From Caloramator quimbayensis (lineage in GTDB: Bacteria; Bacillota; Clostridia; Clostridiales; Caloramatoraceae): DNA of 64,000 nucleotides. Positions 54,602-62,120 of the stretch are shown here, piece after piece. Location: assembly GCF_900167605.1 (NCBI RefSeq), contig NZ_FUYH01000010.1, forward strand, positions 1 through 64,000, written 5' to 3'. How positions within the stretch are numbered: the first letter of the stretch is position 1; every line of letters starts with the position of its first letter. Position numbers and translations under genes: made by a program. The notes under the pieces are model-generated. The model did not search any database. It was not told the origin of the DNA and worked only from the letters and a program-made list of their open reading frames with translations.

Positions 54602-55460
54602 TTTTTATAGTTTTTCTCCTATATCAGCAAAAATTGCACAAAAAGCTCTTTGCAGTATGCTTTATGAGGTTAGCACAAGCCCCTCTCCGGGGCTTGTATC
54701 TCCTGTATCAAAGGGCTGCCATAACGATATGGATTATTTTACCTTTTTAATAAGCACATCCTCTATTGCCTACTATTTACCTTTATTTATAGAAATAGGT
54801 ATTAAATGTGAAGATGATGTTTTAAAAAGTATAAGAGAAGTGGGAAAGCAAGCTGAAGAGGAAATGCTTAGGGAAACGGAAGGAGTTAACACCCAAAGGG
54901 GGCTTTTGTTTTTAATAGGAGTTTTATGTGGTGCTGCTGGAGTTTGCATTAAAAAATCCCTCGCCTTTAACAGATATAACCTATCGGAGCAGTGCTCCAT
55001 AATCTGCAAAGATATAGTTAAAAATGAGCTTTTAAATATAGACAGAACAAAAAAGCTTACCAATGGAGAAAGACTGTATTTAGAATATAAAGTTACAGGA
55101 ATAAGGGGAGAGGTTGAAAAGGGGCTTCCAACGGTTATTAATACTGCTCTCCCATCCCTTGAGGATGCTTTAAATTATGGGCTTAATATTAATGATGCCC
55201 TGAGCCATACCCTTATAAGTATAATGAGCTGTGTAGAGGATACTACTGTTATAAATAGATGCAAAATGCAAGGGATTTATACCATGAGAAACTTATCTAA
55301 AAAGGCATTAGAGCTTGGAGGAATGAAAAGCAAAGAAGGAAGAGAATTTGTAAAATATATGGAGGATGTTTTTGTAAAAGAAAATATAAGCCCCGGAGGT
55401 GCGGCAGATTTACTTGCAGCTGCACACTTTATATATCAGCTTGAAAATATGGAGGAATAG
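54594..55460 (+). CDS. citG: Triphosphoribosyl-dephospho-CoA synthase CitG
   Basis: A 288-residue enzyme that makes the prosthetic-group precursor from ATP and dephospho-CoA. Motifs STSPSPGLVSPVSKGCHNDMDY and TEGVNTQRGLLFLIGVLCGAAG are characteristic; the C-terminus has AGGAADLLAAAHF-type sequence (SPGGAADLLAA). The frame extends to 54582; an AAAGGTGAT ribosome site favours the ATG at 54594, which overlaps citX by eight bases. In some bacteria CitX and CitG are fused; here they are separate. Confidence 0.9.
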   Translation: MHNFYSFSPISAKIAQKALCSMLYEVSTSPSPGLVSPVSKGCHNDMDYFTFLISTSSIAYYLPLFIEIGIKCEDDVLKSIREVGKQAEEEMLRETEGVNTQRGLLFLIGVLCGAAGVCIKKSLAFNRYNLSEQCSIICKDIVKNELLNIDRTKKLTNGERLYLEYKVTGIRGEVEKGLPTVINTALPSLEDALNYGLNINDALSHTLISIMSCVEDTTVINRCKMQGIYTMRNLSKKALELGGMKSKEGREFVKYMEDVFVKENISPGGAADLLAAAHFIYQLENMEE

Positions 55461-55461
55461 T

Positions 55462-56379
55462 ATGAAGAAGCTTCTTGATGTTATAATTCAAAACAACAGG
55501 CACTATACTGAAGAGGGAAGCGTTGCAAGCTATATACCTGAACTTGAAAAAGCAGATAAAAACGCTTTAGGTATCTGCGTCGTAACTCTCGACGGAGAGG
55601 AATACTTTGCAGGGGATTATGAAACAAAATTTACTATACAGAGCATATCAAAGGTAATCTCGCTTATGCTTGCGCTTCTTGACAATGGAAGGGAATATGT
55701 TTTTTCTAAAGTTGGCATGGAACCAACAGCAGAGACCTTTAACTCAATAAGCAATCTTGAAACAAGGAACCCTCATAAACCTTTAAATCCAATGATTAAT
55801 TCCGGTGCAATTGCAACGGTTTCAATGATTTCAGGACAGGATTCTAATGAGATGTTTGGAAGGATACTTAAATTTGCAAGAAAAATAACTGGGAATCCTT
55901 CTTTAAATCTAAATGAGGATGTATATCTGTCAGAAAAGGCAACAGGTCATAGAAACAGGTCTCTTGCTTATTTTATGAAAAGCACTAAAGTAATAGAGCA
56001 GGATGTAGAAGAGGTTTTAGATGTATATTTTAAGCAATGCTCTATAGAAGCAACCTGCAGGGATATTGCAAGAATAGGGGCAATGCTTGCAAACGATGGT
56101 ATACTTCCATGGACGGGAGAGAGGGTTATACCAAGAAACGTTGCAAGGATTGTAAAGACAATAATGGTTACCTGCGGCATGTATGATGCTTCTGGAGAGT
56201 TTGCAGTAAACGTAGGAATACCTGCAAAAAGCGGGGTTGGAGGAGGCATATTAACAGCTGTTCCTAAAAGGATGGGTATAGGAGTTGTAGGTCCTTCCCT
56301 TGATAAAAAGGGAAATTCAATTGGGGGAGTAAAAGTATTAGAAGAGCTTTCAAGGGAGCTTGATCTTAGCATATTTTAA
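55462..56379 (+). CDS. glsA: Glutaminase
   Basis: A 305-residue serine-dependent beta-lactamase-like glutaminase that hydrolyses glutamine to glutamate and ammonia. The catalytic Ser-x2-Lys is in IQSISKVISLMLAL; NPMINSGAIA, TGHRNRSLAYFMKS and SGVGGGILTAVPKRMGI are family blocks. The frame is open to 55399, but GGAGGA selects the ATG at 55462, one base after citG. It completes the island by feeding glutamate into the pathway. Confidence 0.94.
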   Translation: MKKLLDVIIQNNRHYTEEGSVASYIPELEKADKNALGICVVTLDGEEYFAGDYETKFTIQSISKVISLMLALLDNGREYVFSKVGMEPTAETFNSISNLETRNPHKPLNPMINSGAIATVSMISGQDSNEMFGRILKFARKITGNPSLNLNEDVYLSEKATGHRNRSLAYFMKSTKVIEQDVEEVLDVYFKQCSIEATCRDIARIGAMLANDGILPWTGERVIPRNVARIVKTIMVTCGMYDASGEFAVNVGIPAKSGVGGGILTAVPKRMGIGVVGPSLDKKGNSIGGVKVLEELSRELDLSIF

Positions 56380-56386
56380 ACAGCCT

Positions 56387-56425
56387 TTTTGATGTTTTAT
56401 TCTGTAGTGGAATAAAACATCAAAA
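56387..56425 (+). terminator. Probable terminator of the catabolic island
   Basis: TTTTGATGTTTTATTC (56387-56402) and GAATAAAACATCAAAA (56410-56425) form a perfect 16-base stem with a seven-base loop. The U tract is weak, so termination efficiency is uncertain. Confidence 0.7.
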
Positions 56426-56453
56426 TAATTATGTAAATAACAGATAGTGGCTA

Positions 56454-56481
56454 TTGAATTTTTTTGAATTTGTATTATAAT
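56454..56481 (+). promoter_or_regulatory. SigmaA promoter of tRNA-Gly(CCC)
   Basis: TTGAAT (56454-56459), 16-base spacer, TATAAT (56476-56481); tRNA begins 13 bases later. Confidence 0.75.
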
Positions 56482-56493
56482 AATTTATGTAGT

Positions 56494-56567
56494 GCAGGTG
56501 TAACTCAATGGTAGAGTTCTGGCTTCCCAAGCCAGCTACGCGGGTTCGATTCCCGTCACCTGCTCCA
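56494..56567 (+). tRNA. tRNA-Gly(CCC)
   Basis: 74 bases, acceptor GCAGGTG/CACCTGC, anticodon loop CTTCCCA gives CCC, CCA encoded. Isolated from the main tRNA cluster. Confidence 0.95.
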
Positions 56568-56825
56568 TTTTATTTTTTGAGCTTATTTTGCTTTTCATAA
56601 TGTCCAATTTTTATAAATCATAAAATAAATTCTGAGAAGCCGCCAATGATGTATCCCTTACCATCAAGTCAAAAAACATATCATTTATAGAAAATACCTT
56701 AATTAATAAATATTTGTTAATTCCAATCGAATTTTGTTTATTTTTTGAATTGTACTTGAAATGTTAATAAAAAAATCATAAAATTATAGGTGAGATTGTT
56801 TAAATTTGGCTAAAGAGGTGCAAAG

Positions 56826-57887
56826 ATGCGGCTTATAAGTTTGGAGAGAGCAAAGGCAGGGGATATCCTTGCACAGAGAATATTTGGAGTAGATGGATGC
56901 TTGCTGCTAAGAGAAGGTGTCGCTTTAAATAACAAATATATAAACAAGCTTATTGACTTAGGTATCGTATATGTCTATATTGAAGATGGGAATCTTGAAG
57001 ATATAAAACCTTTAGATCCAGAGTTTCTTGAAGTGAAAACTGAGGCTATTAAATCCTTATCTAAGGTGTTTTCAAAGATTCAGCATACAGGTTCAGTTGA
57101 CATAAAAAATACATTAAGCGCAATTACTGACATAGTTGAATATTTAATAGAGAACAAAGAAATCAATTCTACATACCTTCTTGAACTAAAAACCTTTGAT
57201 AATTATACATATATTCATTCTTTAAATACATGTGTGCTTTCCCTTTTCTATGGAGTTCAAATGTCCTATTCAAAGCCTATGCTTATGGATTTGGGGGCAG
57301 GTGCGCTTTTGCATGATATTGGAAAGACAAAAATACCTGTTGAGATTATAAACAAAAACGGAAAACTTACTGATAACGAATATGATATAATGAAAACCCA
57401 CCCAGAGCTTGGATATGAAATGGTAAAGAATATTGATTATATAAACGAGAGAGGAAAAACTATAGTACTTGAACACCATGAAAGGATAGACGGGAGGGGT
57501 TATCCCTTTGGACTCAAGGGAGATAAAATATCAAAATATGGGAGAATAGCCTGCATTAGTGATGTATATGATGCAATAGTAAGTGACAGGGTATATAGGA
57601 AGGGATTTGCAGCAAACGAAGCCTATGAATTTATACTTGCTAATGGCGGTACTTTTTTTGATATTGAGCTTGTTAATATATTTAGAAACAATTTTTCTCT
57701 CTATCCTTTAGGAGCATGCGTTAGGCTTTCTAATGGGATTGAGGGCTTTGTCGTTGGTCATAACAAGGGATTCCCTGATAGGCCTACAGTTAGAATTTTA
57801 TATGATGAAAAGGGCAGGAAAATATCCCCCTACGAAATAAATCTTGTTGAAACAATAGATATTGGAATAGAAAGCTTGGTAATATAA
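56826..57887 (+). CDS. HD-GYP domain protein (cyclic dinucleotide phosphodiesterase family)
   Basis: 353 residues. An N-terminal region (about 1-115) precedes the HD-GYP domain: THS-equivalent YIHSLNTCVLSLFYG, LLHDIGKTKIP, HPELGYEM, VLEHHERIDGRGYPFGL (HHE...GYP) and CISDVYDAIVSDRVYR. Full HD-GYP enzymes hydrolyse c-di-GMP; the signature residues are present. A C-terminal about 60-residue beta domain follows (IEGFVVGHNKGFPDRPTVRILYD). No transmembrane helix or receiver domain. AGAGGTG lies upstream. Confidence 0.9.
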   Translation: MRLISLERAKAGDILAQRIFGVDGCLLLREGVALNNKYINKLIDLGIVYVYIEDGNLEDIKPLDPEFLEVKTEAIKSLSKVFSKIQHTGSVDIKNTLSAITDIVEYLIENKEINSTYLLELKTFDNYTYIHSLNTCVLSLFYGVQMSYSKPMLMDLGAGALLHDIGKTKIPVEIINKNGKLTDNEYDIMKTHPELGYEMVKNIDYINERGKTIVLEHHERIDGRGYPFGLKGDKISKYGRIACISDVYDAIVSDRVYRKGFAANEAYEFILANGGTFFDIELVNIFRNNFSLYPLGACVRLSNGIEGFVVGHNKGFPDRPTVRILYDEKGRKISPYEINLVETIDIGIESLVI

Positions 57888-57890
57888 ATT

Positions 57891-57926
57891 AAAGGGCTTT
57901 TCGTTGTATTGTATGAAAAGCCCTTT
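57891..57926. terminator. Bidirectional terminator between HD-GYP and DUF3842 genes
   Basis: AAAGGGCTTTTC (57891-57902) and GAAAAGCCCTTT (57915-57926) pair perfectly around a 12-base loop, between converging genes. Confidence 0.85.
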
Positions 57927-58335
57927 ATGATGACTTTATTTCATTTATAATTTCCTCAATAAAATCGTTTATCTGCATATCTTTAACTCCTGGTATGTAA
58001 AGGCCGTGTTTGTTAAAGGGAATAAGGTATTTTCGGCATTCTGCACTAAATACAGCTTCAGCAATAACAGGTGTTACTTCTCCAAGCATGCTGTTTGGGC
58101 ATACGATTCCTATCGGTCCAATTATACAGTCAAGCTTTGCGTTTTTGCAGCAAAAGCATATTGCGTTTTCACCGCTTGCACCTTCGCTTGCACCTGATTT
58201 TACCATGTTTGCTGTTGCATAAGCGTTTGTACCTAAGGCGATTATTTCGATGCTGCCGTCTAAAGATTTTCTTATTCTTTCTATTATTGTCTTTCCAAGG
58301 CCTCCGCCTTGACCATCTATAACCGCAATTTTCAT
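57925..58335 (-). CDS. DUF3842 family protein
   Basis: A 136-residue protein with an N-terminal nucleotide-binding-like segment (MKIAVIDGQGGGLGKTIIERI), GTNAYATANMVKSGASEGASGENAI, and several Cys (ICFCCKNAKLDCIIGPIGIVCPNSM) that may bind metal. Known only as a domain of unknown function in Firmicutes. The frame extends to 58347; GGAGGATT selects the ATG at 58335. Confidence 0.85.
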   Translation of the reverse strand: MKIAVIDGQGGGLGKTIIERIRKSLDGSIEIIALGTNAYATANMVKSGASEGASGENAICFCCKNAKLDCIIGPIGIVCPNSMLGEVTPVIAEAVFSAECRKYLIPFNKHGLYIPGVKDMQINDFIEEIINEIKSS

Positions 58336-58424
58336 ATAATCCTCCAAATCGTGTTTTATTAATTGTTTATAATTTAATTATAATTTCTTTATATTAGATT
58401 TTCAAACTTAAATAATAAAATAAA

Positions 58425-58447
58425 ATCCGGATTATATTAATCCGGAT
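58425..58447 (-). terminator. Orphan hairpin oriented as a minus-strand terminator
   Basis: ATCCGGATTA and TAATCCGGAT form a perfect ten-base stem around three bases. On the minus strand it runs into TTTTATTTTATTATTT. No minus-strand gene lies upstream of it. Confidence 0.55.
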
Positions 58448-58627
58448 ATGGGGAATTAAATAACGTGAATATGTGCCAAAACATAGGCTAACATATTTTA
58501 TATATTAAGTCAATAAATATAGCAAATATTAATAAATAATTTTTTAATTTAATTGTTAAATAATTTAAGAAATAAAAATTATTTATATAGAATATATTTT
58601 AAATAGAGCATTAATAGGAAGATTTAT

Positions 58628-58921
58628 ATGGATAAATTATTAATAATTGCACTTTTTACAGAGTCCATCTGGGAGACTATTAAACTAATAAAAAAGGAAA
58701 AGGGAATCAATACTGATAGAATAGGAGCTATAGTAGTAGGAATTTTAATATGCGTATTGGCAAAGGTAGATTTATTTAAGCTCTTTGGGGTTAATCTCAG
58801 TATAGAGTATTTAGGATATATTCTTACTGGATTTATTGTAAGCAGGGGTTCTAATTTTCTGCATGACCTTCTTGGAAGCGTGGATAGAATTTATCAAAAT
58901 CAAAAAAACATATCTAAGTAA
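58628..58921 (+). CDS. Small holin-like membrane protein, unknown function
   Basis: 97 residues with about three hydrophobic segments (LLIIALFTESIWETI, IGAIVVGILICVLA, YLGYILTGFIVSRGSNFLHDLL). The VSRGSNFLHDLL ending is seen in small clostridial membrane proteins that resemble phage holins, but no lysin or phage gene is adjacent. AGGAAG precedes the ATG at 58628. Confidence 0.72.
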   Translation: MDKLLIIALFTESIWETIKLIKKEKGINTDRIGAIVVGILICVLAKVDLFKLFGVNLSIEYLGYILTGFIVSRGSNFLHDLLGSVDRIYQNQKNISK

Positions 58922-58983
58922 AATTTATATATATTGTAAGAATAATAAACAAAGGTTAAAATAATTTTGGAGGTGATATTACT

Positions 58984-59286
58984 ATGATAAAACATATTGT
59001 TGCATGGAAACTTAAAGACGAAGCAGAAGGAAATAAGAAATGTGAAAATGCAAAAATAATTAAGGAAAGGCTCGAAGCATTAAGGAACATTATAACTGAA
59101 ATTAAAAATATAGAAGTAGGGATTAACATCAATGATTCAAGTTCTGCCTATGATGTTGTTCTATATTCTGAATTTGAGACTCTAAATGATTTAGAGAAGT
59201 ATCAAAAACATCCTGAACATGTTAAAATAGCTGAATTTATTGGAAAGATAAGAGAAGATAGAATAGTAGTTGATTATGAGGCTTAA
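58984..59286 (+). CDS. Dabb (stress-responsive A/B barrel) domain protein
   Basis: 100 residues forming a dimeric alpha/beta barrel: MIKHIVAWKLKDEAEG at the start, YDVVLYSEFETLNDLEKYQKHPEHVKIAEFI in the middle and DRIVVDYEA at the end, the standard Dabb pattern. Members are small cytosolic proteins with no common reaction. GGAGGTGAT precedes the ATG. A terminator shared with a converging small ORF follows. Confidence 0.9.
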   Translation: MIKHIVAWKLKDEAEGNKKCENAKIIKERLEALRNIITEIKNIEVGININDSSSAYDVVLYSEFETLNDLEKYQKHPEHVKIAEFIGKIREDRIVVDYEA

Positions 59287-59291
59287 AATAA

Positions 59292-59333
59292 AAAATAAGT
59301 CCTGTTATTTGTTTTTGACAGGGCTTATTTTTT
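59292..59333. terminator. Terminator after the Dabb gene
   Basis: AAATAAGTCCTGT and ACAGGGCTTATTT pair with one mismatch around 12 bases, followed by a T run. It overlaps the 3' end of the minus-strand small ORF. Confidence 0.8.
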
Positions 59334-59418
59334 TTCTGCTTTCAATTTTTTCAATAGATTCTTCAAGACATTGTTCTATGACTTCTTTAGATATAATAAA
59401 TATCTGTTTCTTATACAT
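59305..59418 (-). CDS. Small 37-residue protein with strong ribosome site
   Basis: On the minus strand AAGGAGGTGAATTT is followed by an ATG at 59418 and an ORF of 37 codons (MYKKQIFIISKEVIEQCLEE, then SIEKIESRKKISPVKNK). The near-consensus ribosome site with good spacing supports translation. One amphipathic helix is likely; the composition is basic. No family recognised. Its 3' end runs into the terminator of the converging Dabb gene. Confidence 0.6.
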   Translation of the reverse strand: MYKKQIFIISKEVIEQCLEESIEKIESRKKISPVKNK

Positions 59419-59718
59419 AAATTCACCTCCTTACAAAAGTACTAACATTGATACTTATTATACCATTTTTAATATATTTAATATATTACAATTGTATAAT
59501 AAAAACATTAAATAAATGTTAAAGTGAATTTAATTTTCTACATATATTACATTTTTTGCGCTTAATAAAGATTTTTGAATATTTACATATATTTTGTTCA
59601 AAAATCTGGATAATACAATGCTATAACCTTAAAAATGAGATTATTTTTAGATTGTTCAATTTGTATTAATCATTTTAGAGTAATAAAATATGAATTATGA
59701 TTTTAGGAGGCGATGATT
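59419..59718 (+). other. Promoter region of the V/A-type ATPase operon with an inverted repeat
   Basis: No gene larger than a few codons. A perfect 11-base inverted repeat AGATTTTTGAA (59569-59579) and TTCAAAAATCT (59597-59607) with a 17-base loop is the only clear structure. Very AT-rich; a promoter cannot be chosen with confidence. Both the small ORF upstream (minus) and the ATPase operon (plus) start from this gap. Confidence 0.45.
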
Positions 59719-60048
59719 ATGGATGTATCAATGGAAGAAGTAATAAAAAATATAATTCATATCGATAAAAATGCAGCTGAATTGAAGAGAAACTTCGATA
59801 AAGAAATTGAAGATAGGAAAAAAAAGGTTAAGGAAGAAATTGAAAGTTTAAAGTGTGAAATTGTAGACAAGGAACTTGAAAGGATTAAAAGGCAGCAGGA
59901 GAACGAAATAGAAGAAACATTAAAAAATACAAAGGTTATGAAGGAAGCAGCCTATAAAGACTGCGAAGAAATGAAAATAAAATTTCAGCTTCAAAAGGAT
60001 AAGTTAATTCAAGATATTTTTAATCACATTTTTAATCAATCAGCTTAA
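59719..60048 (+). CDS. V/A-type ATPase peripheral stalk subunit (G/H-like)
   Basis: A 109-residue, almost wholly helical and charged protein (FDKEIEDRKKKVKEEIESLKCEIVDKELERIKRQQENEIEETL), fitting the coiled-coil stalk subunit (AtpH or NtpF-like) that pairs with subunit E. Assignment rests on coiled-coil character and position ahead of subunits C and I. GGAGG at 59706-59710 fits the ATG at 59719, not the one at 59713. Confidence 0.78.
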   Translation: MDVSMEEVIKNIIHIDKNAAELKRNFDKEIEDRKKKVKEEIESLKCEIVDKELERIKRQQENEIEETLKNTKVMKEAAYKDCEEMKIKFQLQKDKLIQDIFNHIFNQSA

Positions 60049-60071
60049 AAGAGTTAAAGACAGGTGATTAT

Positions 60072-61118
60072 ATGAATAATGTTGTTAAGTTTTCAGCTGT
60101 AAATACAAAAATACAAAGCATGTCTGGAAAACTTCTTAAAGAAGAAGATTATAAAAAAATAATAGCTTTAAAATCAACGAGGGAAATAGCAGCTTATTTA
60201 AGAGACAATACATTTTATGGAGAATTTTTTAAAGATATTGATTTATCAGATATCCACAGGGATGAGCTTGAAAGGCATTTAAAACAAGGACTTATAAGCC
60301 ATATGGATAAGCTTATACATTATTTTAACGGAAATTATAGGAGCTTTTTTAAATGCTTTTATATGAAATATGAGATATATGATTTGAAAAAGGCTGCAAG
60401 AATGATACACATTGATAAATCCTATTCAAATCTCAGGGAAAATTTAGTTTTTGCTGGTAAGTACAGGTATATAGATGTTGAAGCTATTATAAAGGCTAAA
60501 AGCATTGCAGAAATAATATATGCTCTAAAGGATACTGTATATGAGCCTTTTTTGAAAAACCTTATAGACGGAAATGAAAAGGAGAGCCTCTTTAGGTTTG
60601 AGATGGCTCTTGACAGGGCGTTTTTCAGCGTTATGGAGGAGAACGTTAAAAAACTTGATAAAAGAGATCAGAGTGCTTTTTTTGAACTTTATGGCAGCTA
60701 CATCGATATGCTAAATCTTCAATGGATATATAGAGGTAAAAAATATTATAACCTTACTCCTGAAGAACTTTTTAACTATACTATAAACCGAGGCTTAAAA
60801 TTTAATTATGTTAAAATAAAAGAATTCTGCTACTCCAATAATATACAAGATTTTATAAACAAAACAAAAGATACTCCTTATTCTTTTATGTTTAAAGAAA
60901 ATGAAACACAGGAAATTTTTATGGAAAGAAGAATGAATAGATATATGTATTTTAAAACAAAATATGCAAAACAAAGATTTAAATTGGATTTATCTGTAGT
61001 TATAGCTTATATGGACTTAATAGAATTTGAAATAAAAGATATCATTTCAATGATAGAAAATGTAAGATACGGTATGAACTTTGAAGAAACAAAGAAATAT
61101 TTAATTAAGGCTATATAA
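60072..61118 (+). CDS. V/A-type ATPase subunit C
   Basis: A 348-residue subunit C (AC39 or d-like) that joins the central shaft to the membrane ring. Helical throughout, with the family pattern of three similar bundles (VNTKIQSMSGKLLKEEDYKKIIALKSTREIAAYLRD; YSNLRENLVFAGKYRYIDVEAIIKAKSIAEIIYAL; FYLE-type region near SYIDMLNLQWIYRGKKYYNL). AGGTGAT precedes the ATG. Confidence 0.88.
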   Translation: MNNVVKFSAVNTKIQSMSGKLLKEEDYKKIIALKSTREIAAYLRDNTFYGEFFKDIDLSDIHRDELERHLKQGLISHMDKLIHYFNGNYRSFFKCFYMKYEIYDLKKAARMIHIDKSYSNLRENLVFAGKYRYIDVEAIIKAKSIAEIIYALKDTVYEPFLKNLIDGNEKESLFRFEMALDRAFFSVMEENVKKLDKRDQSAFFELYGSYIDMLNLQWIYRGKKYYNLTPEELFNYTINRGLKFNYVKIKEFCYSNNIQDFINKTKDTPYSFMFKENETQEIFMERRMNRYMYFKTKYAKQRFKLDLSVVIAYMDLIEFEIKDIISMIENVRYGMNFEETKKYLIKAI

Positions 61119-61131
61119 CTGAGGTGATAAT

Positions 61132-62097
61132 ATGTTGCTTAAGAAAAAACAGGCAGTAAACATTGTTGGATATATGGATGATATCGATGGTGTGCTTAGA
61201 AATTTAATTAAAAATGAATATTTTGATTTAGCAGATGCTAATAAAGAATTAAAAGAAAGAATAAAGCTTCATTTAGATAATGTTAATGCGTCTGCAATAA
61301 ACAGCCAAAGTAGCGGTTATGACCTCGATGATATTAAGCGAAAGCTTGATGCAATTATAAAGTTATTTGATTTAAAAAATAAAGAGTATAAAATGTCAGA
61401 AGATGAGGAGTATGAATTTAAAATTGAAGCTGAAAAAATAAATAAAATATATGATGAAGTTATTGAGAAACATAATGCTCTTCAAAAGATAAATAATGAG
61501 TATGAAGATTTAAAGAAACTTAATGATTATTTATTGAATTTAAAAGATACAGATAAAAAATTAAAAGAATTGATAAATATGAGATATATAAAACTAAAAG
61601 CTGGTAAACTAATAAAATATAACATGGATAAAATTAAAAAGAACTATGAAAATATTCCTGCAATTGTGTTTAAGATTTATGAAAATAAGAATGAAGCATT
61701 TATTTTGGTTTTAGTACCTGATGCTATGGAGATAGAAGTAAATAGAGCACTAAATTCGTTGAATTTTGAGGAATACAAGATTGATATATCATGCTGCAAT
61801 GATGAATCGGATTATTTTAATGAGCTTAATAATAAAATGGAATCTTTAAAAACAAAAATAGAAAGTTTAGATAAAGAGCTGCTTAATATTAAAAAGAATT
61901 ATACTAATGATATTATGAAATATAAAACACATCTTGATTTGGAATTGTATATTTCAAGATATAAATCAAATGTAGCGTGGATAAGCCAGTTCTTTTTTAT
62001 AGCAGGGTATTTTCCTAAGAAGAAGAGAGAGATTATTGAAAAGCTGCTAAAACCATATAGCAGCAGGCTTATTATTGATTATTGTGATTTAAATTAA
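61132..62097 (+). CDS. Stand-alone cytosolic-domain paralogue of V/A-type ATPase subunit I
   Basis: 321 residues with no membrane helix. It aligns along its length with the N-terminal cytosolic half of the full subunit I encoded next: KAGKLIKYNMDKIKKNYENI here versus KLGIIPKYNVDKLKKNYENI there, then AIVFKIYENKNEAFILVLVPDAMEIEV versus AIVFKVFSDIDMAVVMAFVPKPVEIEV, and SQFFFIAGYFPKKKR versus NEFFYLTGWVPFFKKR. It ends (LIIDYCDLN) just where subunit I enters its membrane part. The coiled-coil stretches remain. A duplicated, soluble subunit I arm is not part of the standard operon; its role is unknown. Confidence 0.85.
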   Translation: MLLKKKQAVNIVGYMDDIDGVLRNLIKNEYFDLADANKELKERIKLHLDNVNASAINSQSSGYDLDDIKRKLDAIIKLFDLKNKEYKMSEDEEYEFKIEAEKINKIYDEVIEKHNALQKINNEYEDLKKLNDYLLNLKDTDKKLKELINMRYIKLKAGKLIKYNMDKIKKNYENIPAIVFKIYENKNEAFILVLVPDAMEIEVNRALNSLNFEEYKIDISCCNDESDYFNELNNKMESLKTKIESLDKELLNIKKNYTNDIMKYKTHLDLELYISRYKSNVAWISQFFFIAGYFPKKKREIIEKLLKPYSSRLIIDYCDLN

Positions 62098-62120
62098 AGT
62101 TAAAAGCTTGGGGTGGTAAG

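Noticed and set aside
58460-58500. Minus-strand 12-codon frame MLAYVLAHIHVI before the orphan terminator
   Set aside because: No ribosome site within reach; too short to support without conservation data.
58628-58921. Phage holin
   Set aside because: No endolysin or other phage gene is near; kept as a membrane protein of unknown function.
59270-59515. Plus-strand frame of 81 codons overlapping the Dabb gene end
   Set aside because: It crosses the terminator, lacks a ribosome site, and covers the antisense small ORF, which has a far better start.
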